DNA from: Rarobacter incanus
GTDB taxonomy: Bacteria; Actinomycetota; Actinomycetes; Actinomycetales; Cellulomonadaceae
DNA length: 64,000 nt
Assembly (NCBI RefSeq): GCF_006715765.1
Contig: NZ_VFNV01000001.1
Coordinates: 1,240,001-1,304,000, forward strand
Reading direction: 5' to 3'
The notes under the pieces were generated by a model. It was given only the letters and a program-made list of their open reading frames with translations, ran no database searches and had not been told where the DNA came from. How positions within the stretch are numbered: position 1 is the first letter of the stretch; each line of letters starts with the position of its first letter. A program made the position numbers and the translations under genes. Positions 8,003 through 15,754 of this stretch are shown piece after piece.

Positions 8003-8794
8003 GTGAGCTCCCCCAAGACCGCGGCCTTCTTTGACCTGGACAAGACGATCATCGCGACGTCCAGCGCTGCGGCCTTTTCGCGCCCGTTCTTGGCCGGCGG
8101 CCTGATGTCGCGGCGCTCGGTCCTGCGCAGTGCCTACGCCCATTTCCTGTACATGATCGCGGGGGCCGATGAGGACCAAACCGAGCGCATGCGCCGGTAC
8201 CTCTCGGACTTGGTGACCGGTTGGGACGTTTCCCAGGTGCAATCGATCGTCGCGGAGGCCCTGCACGACTACATCGACCCCTACGTCTATGCGGAGGCCG
8301 TCCAGCTCATCGCGGAACATCATGCCGCGGGGCGCGACGTTGTCGTGGTTTCCGCTTCCGGCTCCGAACTCGTCGAGCCAATCGCAGCGGCGCTCGGCGC
8401 CGATCACGCAATCTCGACTCGCATGGAGGCTGTCGACGGCCGCTACACCGGTCGGATCGATTTCTACTGTTATGGTCCGGCCAAGGCCGAGGCGATGCGG
8501 GAATTGGCCACCCGCGCGGGCTACGACCTGTCGCGGTCGTATGCCTACTCCGATTCGATCACGGACGCCCCGATGCTAGAGGCAGTCGGATTCGCATACG
8601 CCATCAATCCCGACCGCAACCTGCGCAAGTTGGCGGCGGAGCAGGGCTGGAACACGCTCGTGTTCACGCGCCCGGTGTCATTATGGAACGAGTTCCCCGT
8701 CTCCCGCACGACGGCCACCATTTCGCTCGCCGCGATCCTGACCGCCATCGCGGCGGTCATCGCCGTCGCTGCCTGGCGGCGCCACGCTCGCTGA
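8003..8794 (+). CDS. HAD-superfamily IB phosphatase, membrane-anchored
   Basis: 263-residue HAD-IB hydrolase (SerB-like subfamily). Motif I is DLDKT with nucleophile D11 and acid D13; motif II is the Ser of VVVSASGSE; motif III/IV is YSDSITDAPML. A C-terminal hydrophobic helix (ISLAAILTAIAAVIAVAAW) should anchor it in the membrane. The substrate is unknown; relatives act on phosphoserine-like or lipid-linked phosphates. GTG 8003 is preceded by TAGGCT (7990-7995) with 7 nt between, fitting a leaderless mRNA. This family is frequently next to ssd/tad operons in actinobacteria, as here. Confidence 0.87.
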   Translation: MSSPKTAAFFDLDKTIIATSSAAAFSRPFLAGGLMSRRSVLRSAYAHFLYMIAGADEDQTERMRRYLSDLVTGWDVSQVQSIVAEALHDYIDPYVYAEAVQLIAEHHAAGRDVVVVSASGSELVEPIAAALGADHAISTRMEAVDGRYTGRIDFYCYGPAKAEAMRELATRAGYDLSRSYAYSDSITDAPMLEAVGFAYAINPDRNLRKLAAEQGWNTLVFTRPVSLWNEFPVSRTTATISLAAILTAIAAVIAVAAWRRHAR

Positions 8795-9284
8795 AATACC
8801 AGCGATTCCAGGGTCCGCCGCGACCGCCGTTCACATTTCGGAAGAATCCGTCTCACTATTGCGCCAATTGTCGAGTAAATGTGGCGCAGGACACATTGTG
8901 GCAGCATAATTGAAGCACAACAAAAAATGGGAAAGCGGAAACCCACACGCGAGGCAACCCACTCACATCGGGTACGTCGAACACGCAGCAGCGGTAACGA
9001 CGAACATACGGCGCGCTTGCTAGCCCGCTTTCCCAGTTGCAGGCGAATGGCGCTTCGACCACTTGGCGAAGTGCCATTCCCATGTTCAGCCATATCGGAC
9101 TAGGACTGCGAAACCGTGCGCGCCCAACGGGCGCCTCCGGCCCGCAAGCTTCCCACGCAGCGAGCCAGGCGAGTACCACAGCGCGCGCCCAACGGGCGCC
9201 TCCGGCCCGCAAGCTTCCCACGCAGCGAGCCAGGCGAGTACCACAGCGCGCGCCCAACGGGCGCCTCCGGCCTTGCGGCGGCCG
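8795..9284. other. 490-nt intergenic region with direct repeats
   Basis: No convincing coding region. 8795-9117 is moderately AT-rich at 8870-8960 and shows nothing I recognise. 9118-9272 is a direct repeat, listed separately. The flanking genes converge here (phosphatase plus strand, FNT channel minus strand), so no promoter is expected for either. Confidence 0.6.
9118..9272. repeat. 65-bp direct repeat, about 2.4 copies
   Basis: The unit begins at 9118, 9183 and 9248, so the period is exactly 65 bp. Copies one and two look identical and the third stops after about 25 bp (to 9272). Each unit starts with a small dyad, GCGCCCAACGGGCGC, and contains CGCAAGCTTCCCACGCAG. There are no spacers of changing sequence, so this is not a CRISPR array. 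It lies between converging genes. Confidence 0.85.
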
Positions 9285-10088
9285 TTAGGCGGCGGGGGCG
9301 GCCTCGTCCTTGATCTTTTCTTTCCGCTTCGTCGAACTTACATACGCCAGCCCCACCATCGCGCCACCGACCAGGTTCCCCAGGCCCACGTAGAGCATGT
9401 TCGTCGCGTAGTGTCCGACGGTTGCGCCCTCGTAGCCGCTGAGCATCCCCACGGCGTAGGTCGTCATGTTCGCCACGACGTGCTCGAACCCGGAGGTAAT
9501 GAAGGCCATGATGCACCAAAACACGACAATGAGCTGCGCGGTTTCGGATTTGAGGCGGGCAACCGACCAGATCGCAAGGCACACCAGCACGTTACAAAGC
9601 ACCCCGCGGCCGAACATCTCGTAACCGGATTCGTGCGCCTTGGCCTTGAGCATGCTCTCCAGCATCTGCCCACCCGGCGTTTCCGGGCCCGCGACCTTAG
9701 ACATCCACACAAACACGGAAAAGACCCACGCGCCGGCGAAGTTCGCCAGGAACGTGAACCCGAGCGTCATTCCCCATTGCTTGCCGTCGATGGCACGGCG
9801 CGCCCAACCCTGCGTGAGCGTCATCATCGACGAGGTTACCAATTCGCCGCCGGCGACGACGACCAAGGTCAACGCGACCGGAAAGACCAATCCGCTGACC
9901 ATCTTCGCCCAGCCGGAACCATTGGCAAGCAGCGGCCCCGCGGCAGTGACCATGATGATCACGCCGACGCCAATGTAGGCGCCCGCGAGCATGGCCTGCA
10001 CCAGGAATCGCCACGGCGCCGCAATGCCGTTCGCCTTCTTGGTGGCGTTGTAGTCCTGGAGTTCAAGGGTCTCGACTAAGTTCAGCAC
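9285..10088 (-). CDS. Formate/nitrite transporter family channel
   Basis: 267-residue FNT-family pentameric channel for small monovalent anions (formate, nitrite, or related acids). Six hydrophobic segments are visible. Family motifs include GAYIGVGV in the first helix, FVVxxGGELVTS-like GGELVTSSMM (about 82-91), and GFEHVVANM in the fifth helix, which carries the conserved central-pore His. The N-terminus is short and charged, and the C-terminus ends in a Lys/Ala-rich tail. Read from GTG 10088. No formate-lyase or nitrite-reductase gene is adjacent, so the transported ion cannot be chosen from context. Confidence 0.9.
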   Translation of the reverse strand: MLNLVETLELQDYNATKKANGIAAPWRFLVQAMLAGAYIGVGVIIMVTAAGPLLANGSGWAKMVSGLVFPVALTLVVVAGGELVTSSMMTLTQGWARRAIDGKQWGMTLGFTFLANFAGAWVFSVFVWMSKVAGPETPGGQMLESMLKAKAHESGYEMFGRGVLCNVLVCLAIWSVARLKSETAQLIVVFWCIMAFITSGFEHVVANMTTYAVGMLSGYEGATVGHYATNMLYVGLGNLVGGAMVGLAYVSSTKRKEKIKDEAAPAA

Positions 10089-10150
10089 CCGACCATAGTG
10101 TCATCCCGGCCGGCCGGGCATTTGGGACTTTTTGCTGCGCTAACCGCGGT

Positions 10151-10579
10151 TTAGGACTCGAGCAGAATCGTCATCGGCCCGTCGTTGGTCAAGCTCACTG
10201 CCATGTCGGCGCCGAATACGCCCGTTTCCACCGTAAGTCCGTATTCATCGCGCAAAGTCGCAACGACCTGATCGACCAGAGGCTGCGCGACGGCGCCAGG
10301 CGCCGCGTTGTTCCAGGTGGGCCGCCTCCCCTTGCGCACATCCGCGTACAGCGTGAACTGGGAGACGACTATCACCCAACCGTCCGCCTCCCGCACGCTG
10401 CGTTCGCCCGCCAGCAATCGCAGATCGGCGACCTTGCGGGCGATGTAAGCCACGTCACCGGGCCCGTCCTCGTGCGTCACACCAACCAGCACAACCAGTC
10501 CCGGCCCCGCCTGCGCGGCCACGGTGGCCCCGCCTACGACCACCTCGGCTCGCGTCGCCCGCTGCACTACCGCCCGCAT
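10151..10579 (-). CDS. dtd: D-aminoacyl-tRNA deacylase
   Basis: 142-residue DTD enzyme, which hydrolyses D-amino acids (and glycine) mischarged on tRNA. The two conserved active-site motifs are present: SQFTLYAD (about 73-80) and NDGPMT (131-136), the latter carrying the cross-subunit Gly-cisPro pair that rejects L-residues. Length and start (MRAVVQRA) are standard for the family. It is the last gene of a short minus-strand cluster behind the PIN/antitoxin pair (10-nt gap), so co-transcription is likely. Cytosolic homodimer. Confidence 0.96.
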   Translation of the reverse strand: MRAVVQRATRAEVVVGGATVAAQAGPGLVVLVGVTHEDGPGDVAYIARKVADLRLLAGERSVREADGWVIVVSQFTLYADVRKGRRPTWNNAAPGAVAQPLVDQVVATLRDEYGLTVETGVFGADMAVSLTNDGPMTILLES

Positions 10580-10589
10580 GCCCAGTCCC

Positions 10590-11009
10590 CTATCCGCACA
10601 CCGGCAGGCCGCGTCCCCGCGCGGCCGCCTCCAAACGTGAATCCCACACGGCGAAGATCATATCGCTCGAATTGAACCGTTCCGCTGCCGCCAGGTGCCA
10701 GGCGTCGTCGGCGCGGATGTCGCATTCGACCGCGAGTCGCGCCGCGCGTTCCGCCGCACCCGGACTCGCCTCCATGACGCACATCTGCGCGAGCGCCGCC
10801 TCCCATTGCCGCAGGGCGGCGACCATATCGGCCTCACCGAGAAGCGCCGCGCGCCGCGCCTGCGCCAAGGCGGCGGGGACCTGCACCCGCGCGACATGCG
10901 CAGTGATCAGCGCGTCGGCCCTGACCCACAGGCGCCGCGCCAGCGCGGTCCGCGGCGAGTGCACGCACAGCGAGACCAGCGCTGCCGCGTCAAAGTACAC
11001 GACCGCCAT
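10590..11009 (-). CDS. VapC-like PIN-domain protein with a Glu-to-Gln change
   Basis: 139-residue PIN-domain protein, the toxin-like half of a VapBC-type pair. Recognisable elements: D7 in VVYFDAAALV, the DDAWHLAAA helix (101-109) and D123 in VWDSRLEAAA. Family members usually have Glu in the helix reading ARVE; here it is ARVQ, so position 43 is Gln. The acidic quartet that binds Mg2+/Mn2+ therefore appears to lack one carboxylate, and RNase activity may be weakened or lost. The partner antitoxin ends 3 nt upstream. Otherwise full length with no frameshift. Confidence 0.82.
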   Translation of the reverse strand: MAVVYFDAAALVSLCVHSPRTALARRLWVRADALITAHVARVQVPAALAQARRAALLGEADMVAALRQWEAALAQMCVMEASPGAAERAARLAVECDIRADDAWHLAAAERFNSSDMIFAVWDSRLEAAARGRGLPVCG

Positions 11010-11012
11010 CTC

Positions 11013-11291
11013 TCAGCGCCGCCTGCGGGAAAACAGTGCGGCAACCGCGCCCTTGGACTCCGTAGCGGGGCCGGATTCACCGGCTACGGCCGCGGGCGGC
11101 TCGGCTCGAGGGCTGGCCGGCAAACTCAGCAGGCCTTCTTGTACAAGTTCGGTGATCAGATCAGCGCAACCCACGGCGCTGAGCCGCGCAACCGGCACGC
11201 CGCGTTCCGTGATAACGATGTCCTCGCCGGCCTTGCTGCGCTCGATCCACGACTTGAGTTCCGCCCGAAAGGCGCTCACGGAGACGTCCAT
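11013..11291 (-). CDS. Phd/YefM-type antitoxin of the VapBC-like pair
   Basis: 92-residue antitoxin. The N-terminal Phd-like DNA-binding fold is VSVSAFRAELKSWIERSKAGEDIVITERGVPVARL, with its ITERGVPVARL core; the C-terminal half is Pro/Ala-rich and flexible, as expected of the part that wraps the toxin. The start is ATG 11291, the first Met followed by the conserved DVSVSAFR; 11306 would add five non-conserved residues. It ends 3 nt before the PIN gene, in the usual antitoxin-first order. It probably autoregulates the pair. Confidence 0.82.
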   Translation of the reverse strand: MDVSVSAFRAELKSWIERSKAGEDIVITERGVPVARLSAVGCADLITELVQEGLLSLPASPRAEPPAAVAGESGPATESKGAVAALFSRRRR

Positions 11292-11347
11292 GCACCAATG
11301 GTACAAGACCGGCGTGTCAATCCGTACGTTATTGCGCCACCCCGCGC

Positions 11348-12481
11348 CTATGTCCCCTGGATCATCCCCACCCGCGGTAGGCCCTTCATGAGCGGCCCAT
11401 GCCCTGCGGGACGATCGACGGATTGCCCGCTGGGATCCACAATCGGCTCCTGCGCCGCGCTCACCACCACATCGGGTGCGCTCTGGCTGACGACATCCAG
11501 GGGCGCATCCGCGGCCACCGAACGCTTGATAAGAGCCAAGGCGATCGGGCCCAGCTCATGATGACGAACGGACGAGGTCACCGTCCCCACCACCCGGCCC
11601 GCCGCCAGGACACCACTCCCGTGCTCCGGCAGGACGTCGGCGGAACCGTCAAGGTGCAAGAACACCAGCCGCCGCGGCGGCCGCCCCAGGTTGTGCACGC
11701 GCGCGATCGTTTCCTGCCCCCGGTAGCAGCCCTTGTGCAGGTGGACGGCCGTGCGGAGCCAATCGACCTCGTGGGCGATGGTCCTGGCGTCCACCTCGCT
11801 GCCGTAGCCAGGTCGCCACGCGGCGATCCGCATCGCCTCGGCTGCCCATGTACCGGCCGGGGTGAACCCCTGCTCGGCCAGGTCCGCAACCACGTCGCGC
11901 GCCGCTGCGGCGGGCACCGCCACCAGCTTCCAGCGCCTGGCGACCCCGGGGTGGATGTCCTCGCCGGGGCCGTAACGGGTACCTCCCGGGGCGACATGCG
12001 GCCACGGGTCTTCCCAGATCAGGTACCCGGCAGCCGCCGCGGGGACGTCCCCGTTGAACCCCAGCACGGCAAAGTTCTGGGAATCATCAACGACACTGAC
12101 GCGCATAGCGAACCGCATCTTCGTCAACCATTCGCCCACGTACCGCGCTTGCGCGGGCTCCACGATTAGCCACGTCGATGCACCGTCGTCGACAACGCCC
12201 AGCGCAGCCTCAAGCTTGCCCTGCGGGCTCAGCAGCAAAGTCTCGGTGCCGACCCCGGGCGCTAAACCAAGCAAAGACTGACTCGTCAAGGAATTCAGCC
12301 ACGTCAGTCGGTCTTCCCCGGCAACCCTGATGACGGCAAGATGCCCCTGATCGACGACGGCCCGGCCGCGCTCGAGCGCGCGCTGCTCGGCAACGGGGTC
12401 CCCGAAGTGCCAGGCAACCCGCCCGCCTTGGTCCGCATCGGCCACCGCACCGGGCAGTTCAAGCATGCCGGTAAGCGCCAC
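11348..12481 (-). CDS. ygfZ: YgfZ/GcvT-like folate-binding protein (iron-sulfur cluster repair)
   Basis: 377-residue protein of the YgfZ/GcvT family. The signature KGCYRGQE, with the essential Cys, is present in HLHKGCYRGQETIARVHNLG. The N-terminal part (AWHFGDPVAEQRALERG... LTWLNSLTSQ) matches the tetrahydrofolate-binding fold. The family helps assemble or repair certain Fe-S enzymes. GTG 12481 overlaps the stop of the nitrobindin-like gene (TAGTG), suggesting coupled translation; ATG 12466 is a plausible alternative. The C-terminus carries a Pro/Gly-rich tail beyond the usual end. Confidence 0.88.
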   Translation of the reverse strand: MALTGMLELPGAVADADQGGRVAWHFGDPVAEQRALERGRAVVDQGHLAVIRVAGEDRLTWLNSLTSQSLLGLAPGVGTETLLLSPQGKLEAALGVVDDGASTWLIVEPAQARYVGEWLTKMRFAMRVSVVDDSQNFAVLGFNGDVPAAAAGYLIWEDPWPHVAPGGTRYGPGEDIHPGVARRWKLVAVPAAAARDVVADLAEQGFTPAGTWAAEAMRIAAWRPGYGSEVDARTIAHEVDWLRTAVHLHKGCYRGQETIARVHNLGRPPRRLVFLHLDGSADVLPEHGSGVLAAGRVVGTVTSSVRHHELGPIALALIKRSVAADAPLDVVSQSAPDVVVSAAQEPIVDPSGQSVDRPAGHGPLMKGLPRVGMIQGT

Positions 12482-12999
12482 TACTGGCTCACTTTCTCCA
12501 TCGCGACCGACACGTAGGGTTGCAGCGGTTGATCGAAGGCGGACAGTTCCCACAGCCACATGAGCTGGCCCTTGACCAGCCCGTACATCCGCTTGGAGGC
12601 CGCTACCGCCGCCGCGCTCGAAGTGCGCGCAATGACATCCGAAACCAGGGTCGCGCGGCCGTTATCAGCCCCACCGAGGTACACGCAAACGCGTCCGGCC
12701 GGGTCGCTAATCATCGCCTCGAGCGGCGCCAGCGACTCCGCCAAGCCCTCCGGTTGTTGGGGGGCGACGCGCCAAAATCCGGATTCCGTAGACCAAGGGG
12801 CGGTGGCCTCGTCGGAAATTGTATTTATGTCGCACCGGTATTCGTAGAACGGGCCGGTGCCCGGGGCAAAAGTGACGTCCACGACGATATCGGTGCGCGC
12901 AATACCCGGGTAGCTCAGTTCGCCGCGTCCGCGCCAATGACCATTGAGGAACGCGACGGGGTATAGCTCCGGCGGGAAGTCCTGCGGGAGTTCAATCAC
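12481..12999 (-). CDS. Nitrobindin-like/FABP-fold protein with Tyr at the haem-ligand position
   Basis: 172-residue ten-stranded beta-barrel protein of the nitrobindin/DUF1794 superfamily. GHWRGRGELSYP (20-31) is the conserved GxWxGxG entry motif, and ESGFWRV is also typical. In haem-binding members the axial His sits in a C-terminal QP..xH strand. Here that strand reads QPLQPYVSVAMEKV, with Tyr in its place, so haem binding may be altered or absent. Read from GTG 12999. It lies between a 35-residue membrane protein (13012-13119) and ygfZ in one minus-strand unit. Confidence 0.8.
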   Translation of the reverse strand: MIELPQDFPPELYPVAFLNGHWRGRGELSYPGIARTDIVVDVTFAPGTGPFYEYRCDINTISDEATAPWSTESGFWRVAPQQPEGLAESLAPLEAMISDPAGRVCVYLGGADNGRATLVSDVIARTSSAAAVAASKRMYGLVKGQLMWLWELSAFDQPLQPYVSVAMEKVSQ

Positions 13000-13011
13000 G
13001 GGGTGATTTCA

Positions 13012-13119
13012 TTACGACTTGAACAGGCGGTAGACGATGTAACCCGCGAACCAGGCAACCGTCACCGTCACCAAAACCAGCAAGCTCAAAAAGAAAGTTT
13101 CAAGCGCCTGAATATCCAT
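13012..13119 (-). CDS. Small single-span membrane protein (35 residues)
   Basis: ATG 13119 opens a 35-codon frame ending TAA at 13012: a short acidic start (MDIQALETFF), one hydrophobic span (LSLLVLVTVTVAWFAGYIVY) and a basic tail (RLFKS), consistent with an N-out/C-in helix. GTAGGG lies 9 nt upstream as a ribosome-binding site. Its stop is 12 nt from the GTG of the nitrobindin-like gene, so it should be the first cistron of that operon. I do not recognise a family. Confidence 0.6.
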   Translation of the reverse strand: MDIQALETFFLSLLVLVTVTVAWFAGYIVYRLFKS

Positions 13120-13181
13120 GTTGCAACCCTACCGGAGTATGCGGCGCGTTGCGTGGCCGCGAAGTCCCTCATCTAGCAGGA

Positions 13182-13940
13182 CTACACGACCAGGGTCAGG
13201 CGAGCGATCGCGTATAGAAACGGACCCGCGGCGACGATCGGGGCCGCGATAGCTGCCCACGCAGCGCGCGCGGAACGCAATGCCGGGATCCGCACGAAGA
13301 GCATATGGCTCATCGCCACCGCCAGGCCGGACAGAACCCCCACGGCGATCGCGGTCAGCATCCGCATGGGGATTATTGACTGCGCGACGACGACCGCGCC
13401 GACCACCGCCGCCAAAGAAGAGGTTGTGAACGAGGCCCACCCGTACATGGGTAAGGCGGCGATCACCGCAGCAACGGCCAGCGCGATTGCCCCCAACGTG
13501 ATGACCTTATGGCCCACCACCGTGCGGTCCGCGGCTAGCCAGCCCGCGGCGCCAGCGACCAGAACCGCCCCCGCTACGGTGCCGAGCAGGGATTGCGTGA
13601 GCCTGCTGCGATCGTCCGGCCGCGTCAACTCATTGATGAACGCCAGGACCACCGCAAAGGCCAGGACAAGCGGCACGGACCTGATCCACGGTTCCCGCGG
13701 TGCCGCGAAGACCACCGCCAAAGCCCCCAGCCCGGCAAGCGCGATGACGAGCGCCGAACCAACCCGCGCCGGCAGGCCCAGAAGAACCGGCCACCCTATT
13801 GCCATAGCTATGACCACAACAGACAGGACAAGCGCGGTGCCACTCACTCCCCACGCCGCCCCCGCGGCCAGCAGCGATGCACCAATCGCGGTGGCGACAG
13901 AGCGCGTCGACAGGTCGTAGATGGTAGGAATGAACTTCAC
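13182..13940 (-). CDS. Multi-span integral membrane protein of unknown function
   Basis: 252-residue protein made almost entirely of hydrophobic stretches; I count seven or eight possible membrane spans separated by short loops (APREPWIRS, LTRPDDRSRL, RIPALRSARA). No catalytic or transport motif is recognisable. It is divergent from glnR (116-nt gap), an arrangement seen in other actinobacteria, but no functional link to nitrogen control can be claimed. Read from ATG 13940 (MKFIPTIYDL). Confidence 0.75.
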   Translation of the reverse strand: MKFIPTIYDLSTRSVATAIGASLLAAGAAWGVSGTALVLSVVVIAMAIGWPVLLGLPARVGSALVIALAGLGALAVVFAAPREPWIRSVPLVLAFAVVLAFINELTRPDDRSRLTQSLLGTVAGAVLVAGAAGWLAADRTVVGHKVITLGAIALAVAAVIAALPMYGWASFTTSSLAAVVGAVVVAQSIIPMRMLTAIAVGVLSGLAVAMSHMLFVRIPALRSARAAWAAIAAPIVAAGPFLYAIARLTLVV

Positions 13941-14056
13941 CTAACAAGTGTCGCAGACGCGGCGCCACGCGGTGATTCTCGCTTGATCGATAAAATTCGC
14001 GGTACGGTTTACCAGTAGCGACCACCCACGCCACAGCGACCCAGGGAGGCTAACCG

Positions 14057-14830
14057 ATGGCTGAGCTCTTGTTGCTCACCGCTGCGACGGGAAGTTCAGC
14101 CACAGTCCTTCCCGCGCTGGGCCTGCTCAACCACCACGTGCGGGTGCTCCCCATGGAGCCGTCTGCGCTGATCGAGGCCCCCGACTCCGACGTCGTTTTG
14201 CTCGACGCGCGCAAGGATCTTGTGACGGCGCGCACCACCTGCCGCATGCTGCGCGCCACCGGGCTGACCGTCCCGCTCATCCTGATCATGACCGAGGGCG
14301 GGTTGATGGTGTTGACCGCCGACTGGGGTGCGGACGATTTTATGCTCGACACGGCGCCGCCCGCGGAGGTGGAAGCCCGCATACGTCTGGTGCGCGAACA
14401 CGACAGCTTTGCCGGACACGACGAGCAGCCGGAAGAAATCTCCACCGGCGACCTGGTCATCGATGCCTCCGGGTACACGGTCCGCCTGCGCGGGCGCGCG
14501 CTGGACCTGACCTATAAGGAGTTTGAGCTCCTCAAATACCTGGTGCAGCACCCCGGTCGCGTCTTTACCCGCGCGCAACTACTGCAAGAGGTCTGGGGAT
14601 ACGACTACTACGGTGGTACGCGCACCGTAGACGTCCACGTGCGGCGCCTGCGCGCCAAACTCGGATCCGAGTATGACCAGCTGATTTCCACCGTTCGCAA
14701 CGTCGGGTACCGGTTCGACCCGCCCAAGGATCGCCGCAACGCGGGCGGCCCGCAGGGGCACGAACCAGCGGCGGTCGAACCCGATGCCGATCCCGCAGCA
14801 CAGGAAGCGCCCGAAGCGGAAGATTCATAA
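14057..14830 (+). CDS. glnR: GlnR-type orphan response regulator of nitrogen metabolism
   Basis: 257-residue OmpR-family regulator. The N-terminal receiver-like domain ([12 protein letters not shown]... [16 protein letters not shown]... [11 protein letters not shown]50) and the C-terminal winged helix ([54 protein letters not shown]) match GlnR, the global nitrogen regulator of actinobacteria. GlnR lacks a cognate kinase and dimerises without phosphorylation; none is adjacent here. A Pro/Glu-rich tail follows residue 225. GGGAGG lies 8 nt before ATG 14057. The downstream hydrolase starts 3 nt after the stop. Confidence 0.92.
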   Translation: MAELLLLTAATGSSATVLPALGLLNHHVRVLPMEPSALIEAPDSDVVLLDARKDLVTARTTCRMLRATGLTVPLILIMTEGGLMVLTADWGADDFMLDTAPPAEVEARIRLVREHDSFAGHDEQPEEISTGDLVIDASGYTVRLRGRALDLTYKEFELLKYLVQHPGRVFTRAQLLQEVWGYDYYGGTRTVDVHVRRLRAKLGSEYDQLISTVRNVGYRFDPPKDRRNAGGPQGHEPAAVEPDADPAAQEAPEAEDS

Positions 14831-14833
14831 GCG

Positions 14834-15754
14834 ATGCCAGCCGATTACTCCGAGATTCTGCTGGACGGTCCCTGGACGCACCGCAACGTCGCCGCGAATG
14901 GATCGCGATTCCACGTCGCCGACGGAGGCGACGAGGACACTCGCGCCGTCCCAGTTATCCTTCTCCACTCCTTCCCGCAAATGTGGTGGACGTGGCGCCA
15001 CCAGCTGGCGGCCCTAGCAAGTGCAGGTTATAGGCCCATTGCCGTTGACCTGCGGGGATACGGCGCCTCAGACAAGCCTCCGCTTGGCTACGACATTCCC
15101 AACATTTGTCGCGATGTGTCCGGGGTCATCCGCGCCCTCGGATTGCGCGAAGCCGTCATCATCGGCCATGGTTTGGGCGGTGTGGTCGCGTGGTCGATGC
15201 CCACGGTGGTGCCCGCGGTGACGACCGCGGTCGCCGCGATTTCGGCACCACACCCCGCGCGCATCCACGCTTCGGATCGCGGTGTGCATTCGCGCACCGT
15301 GCGCCACAAGATCGTCTCCCTGCGCCTCCCCGGAGTGGCCGAGCACCAACTGGCCCACACAGATATGGTCGCCCGCATCCTGAAGTTCGGCGCCGTGATG
15401 CCGTGGACGACCCAGGCATTGAACACCTACCGCACCGCGATGCGTTTACCCTCCGTCCCGCGCACCAGCCTGGAACCACTCCGGTGGCTCACAAATCATC
15501 GGGTGACTCCCACGTATCGCCGGTTCCTCAGCACCGTGCGGGGCGGCATATCGGTGCCCGCGCTGCAACTATCGGGCCGCTTTGACCCCGTGTTCGATCC
15601 GCGTTGGCTCACGGTCGACGCCGCCGCCTTGTGCTCGCAGTACCGCAGCGAGCAAATCATGGCGGCGGGTCATTTCGCCCACGAGGAGCGACCGGACGCG
15701 GTCAACGAAATCCTGCTCGACTGGTTGGGTTCGCTGCCCGGCGCTACACGCTAG
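14834..15754 (+). CDS. Alpha/beta-hydrolase-fold protein with Gly at the nucleophile position
   Basis: 306-residue protein of the epoxide hydrolase-like branch. The oxyanion region HSFPQMWWTWRHQL (45-58), DLRGYGASDKP (72-82) and the C-terminal His of GHFAHEERPD are conserved. The nucleophile elbow, which should read G-x-Asp/Ser-x-G-G, reads GHGLGG (111-116): the nucleophile is Gly113. It may be catalytically dead, or it may use another residue. Position beside nth and crp matches ephE (Rv3670) in M. tuberculosis. It starts 3 nt after glnR and overlaps the 3' end of nth, which converges on it. Confidence 0.85.
   Translation: MPADYSEILLDGPWTHRNVAANGSRFHVADGGDEDTRAVPVILLHSFPQMWWTWRHQLAALASAGYRPIAVDLRGYGASDKPPLGYDIPNICRDVSGVIRALGLREAVIIGHGLGGVVAWSMPTVVPAVTTAVAAISAPHPARIHASDRGVHSRTVRHKIVSLRLPGVAEHQLAHTDMVARILKFGAVMPWTTQALNTYRTAMRLPSVPRTSLEPLRWLTNHRVTPTYRRFLSTVRGGISVPALQLSGRFDPVFDPRWLTVDAAALCSQYRSEQIMAAGHFAHEERPDAVNEILLDWLGSLPGATR

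Noticed and set aside
9118-9272. CRISPR array
   Set aside because: Units repeat without unique spacers and there are no cas genes; the same applies to 40431-40585.
9063-10079. Long plus-strand frame (338 codons) across the FNT channel and repeats
   Set aside because: Antisense shadow of the FNT gene; crosses the repeat and has Arg/His-rich composition with no motif.
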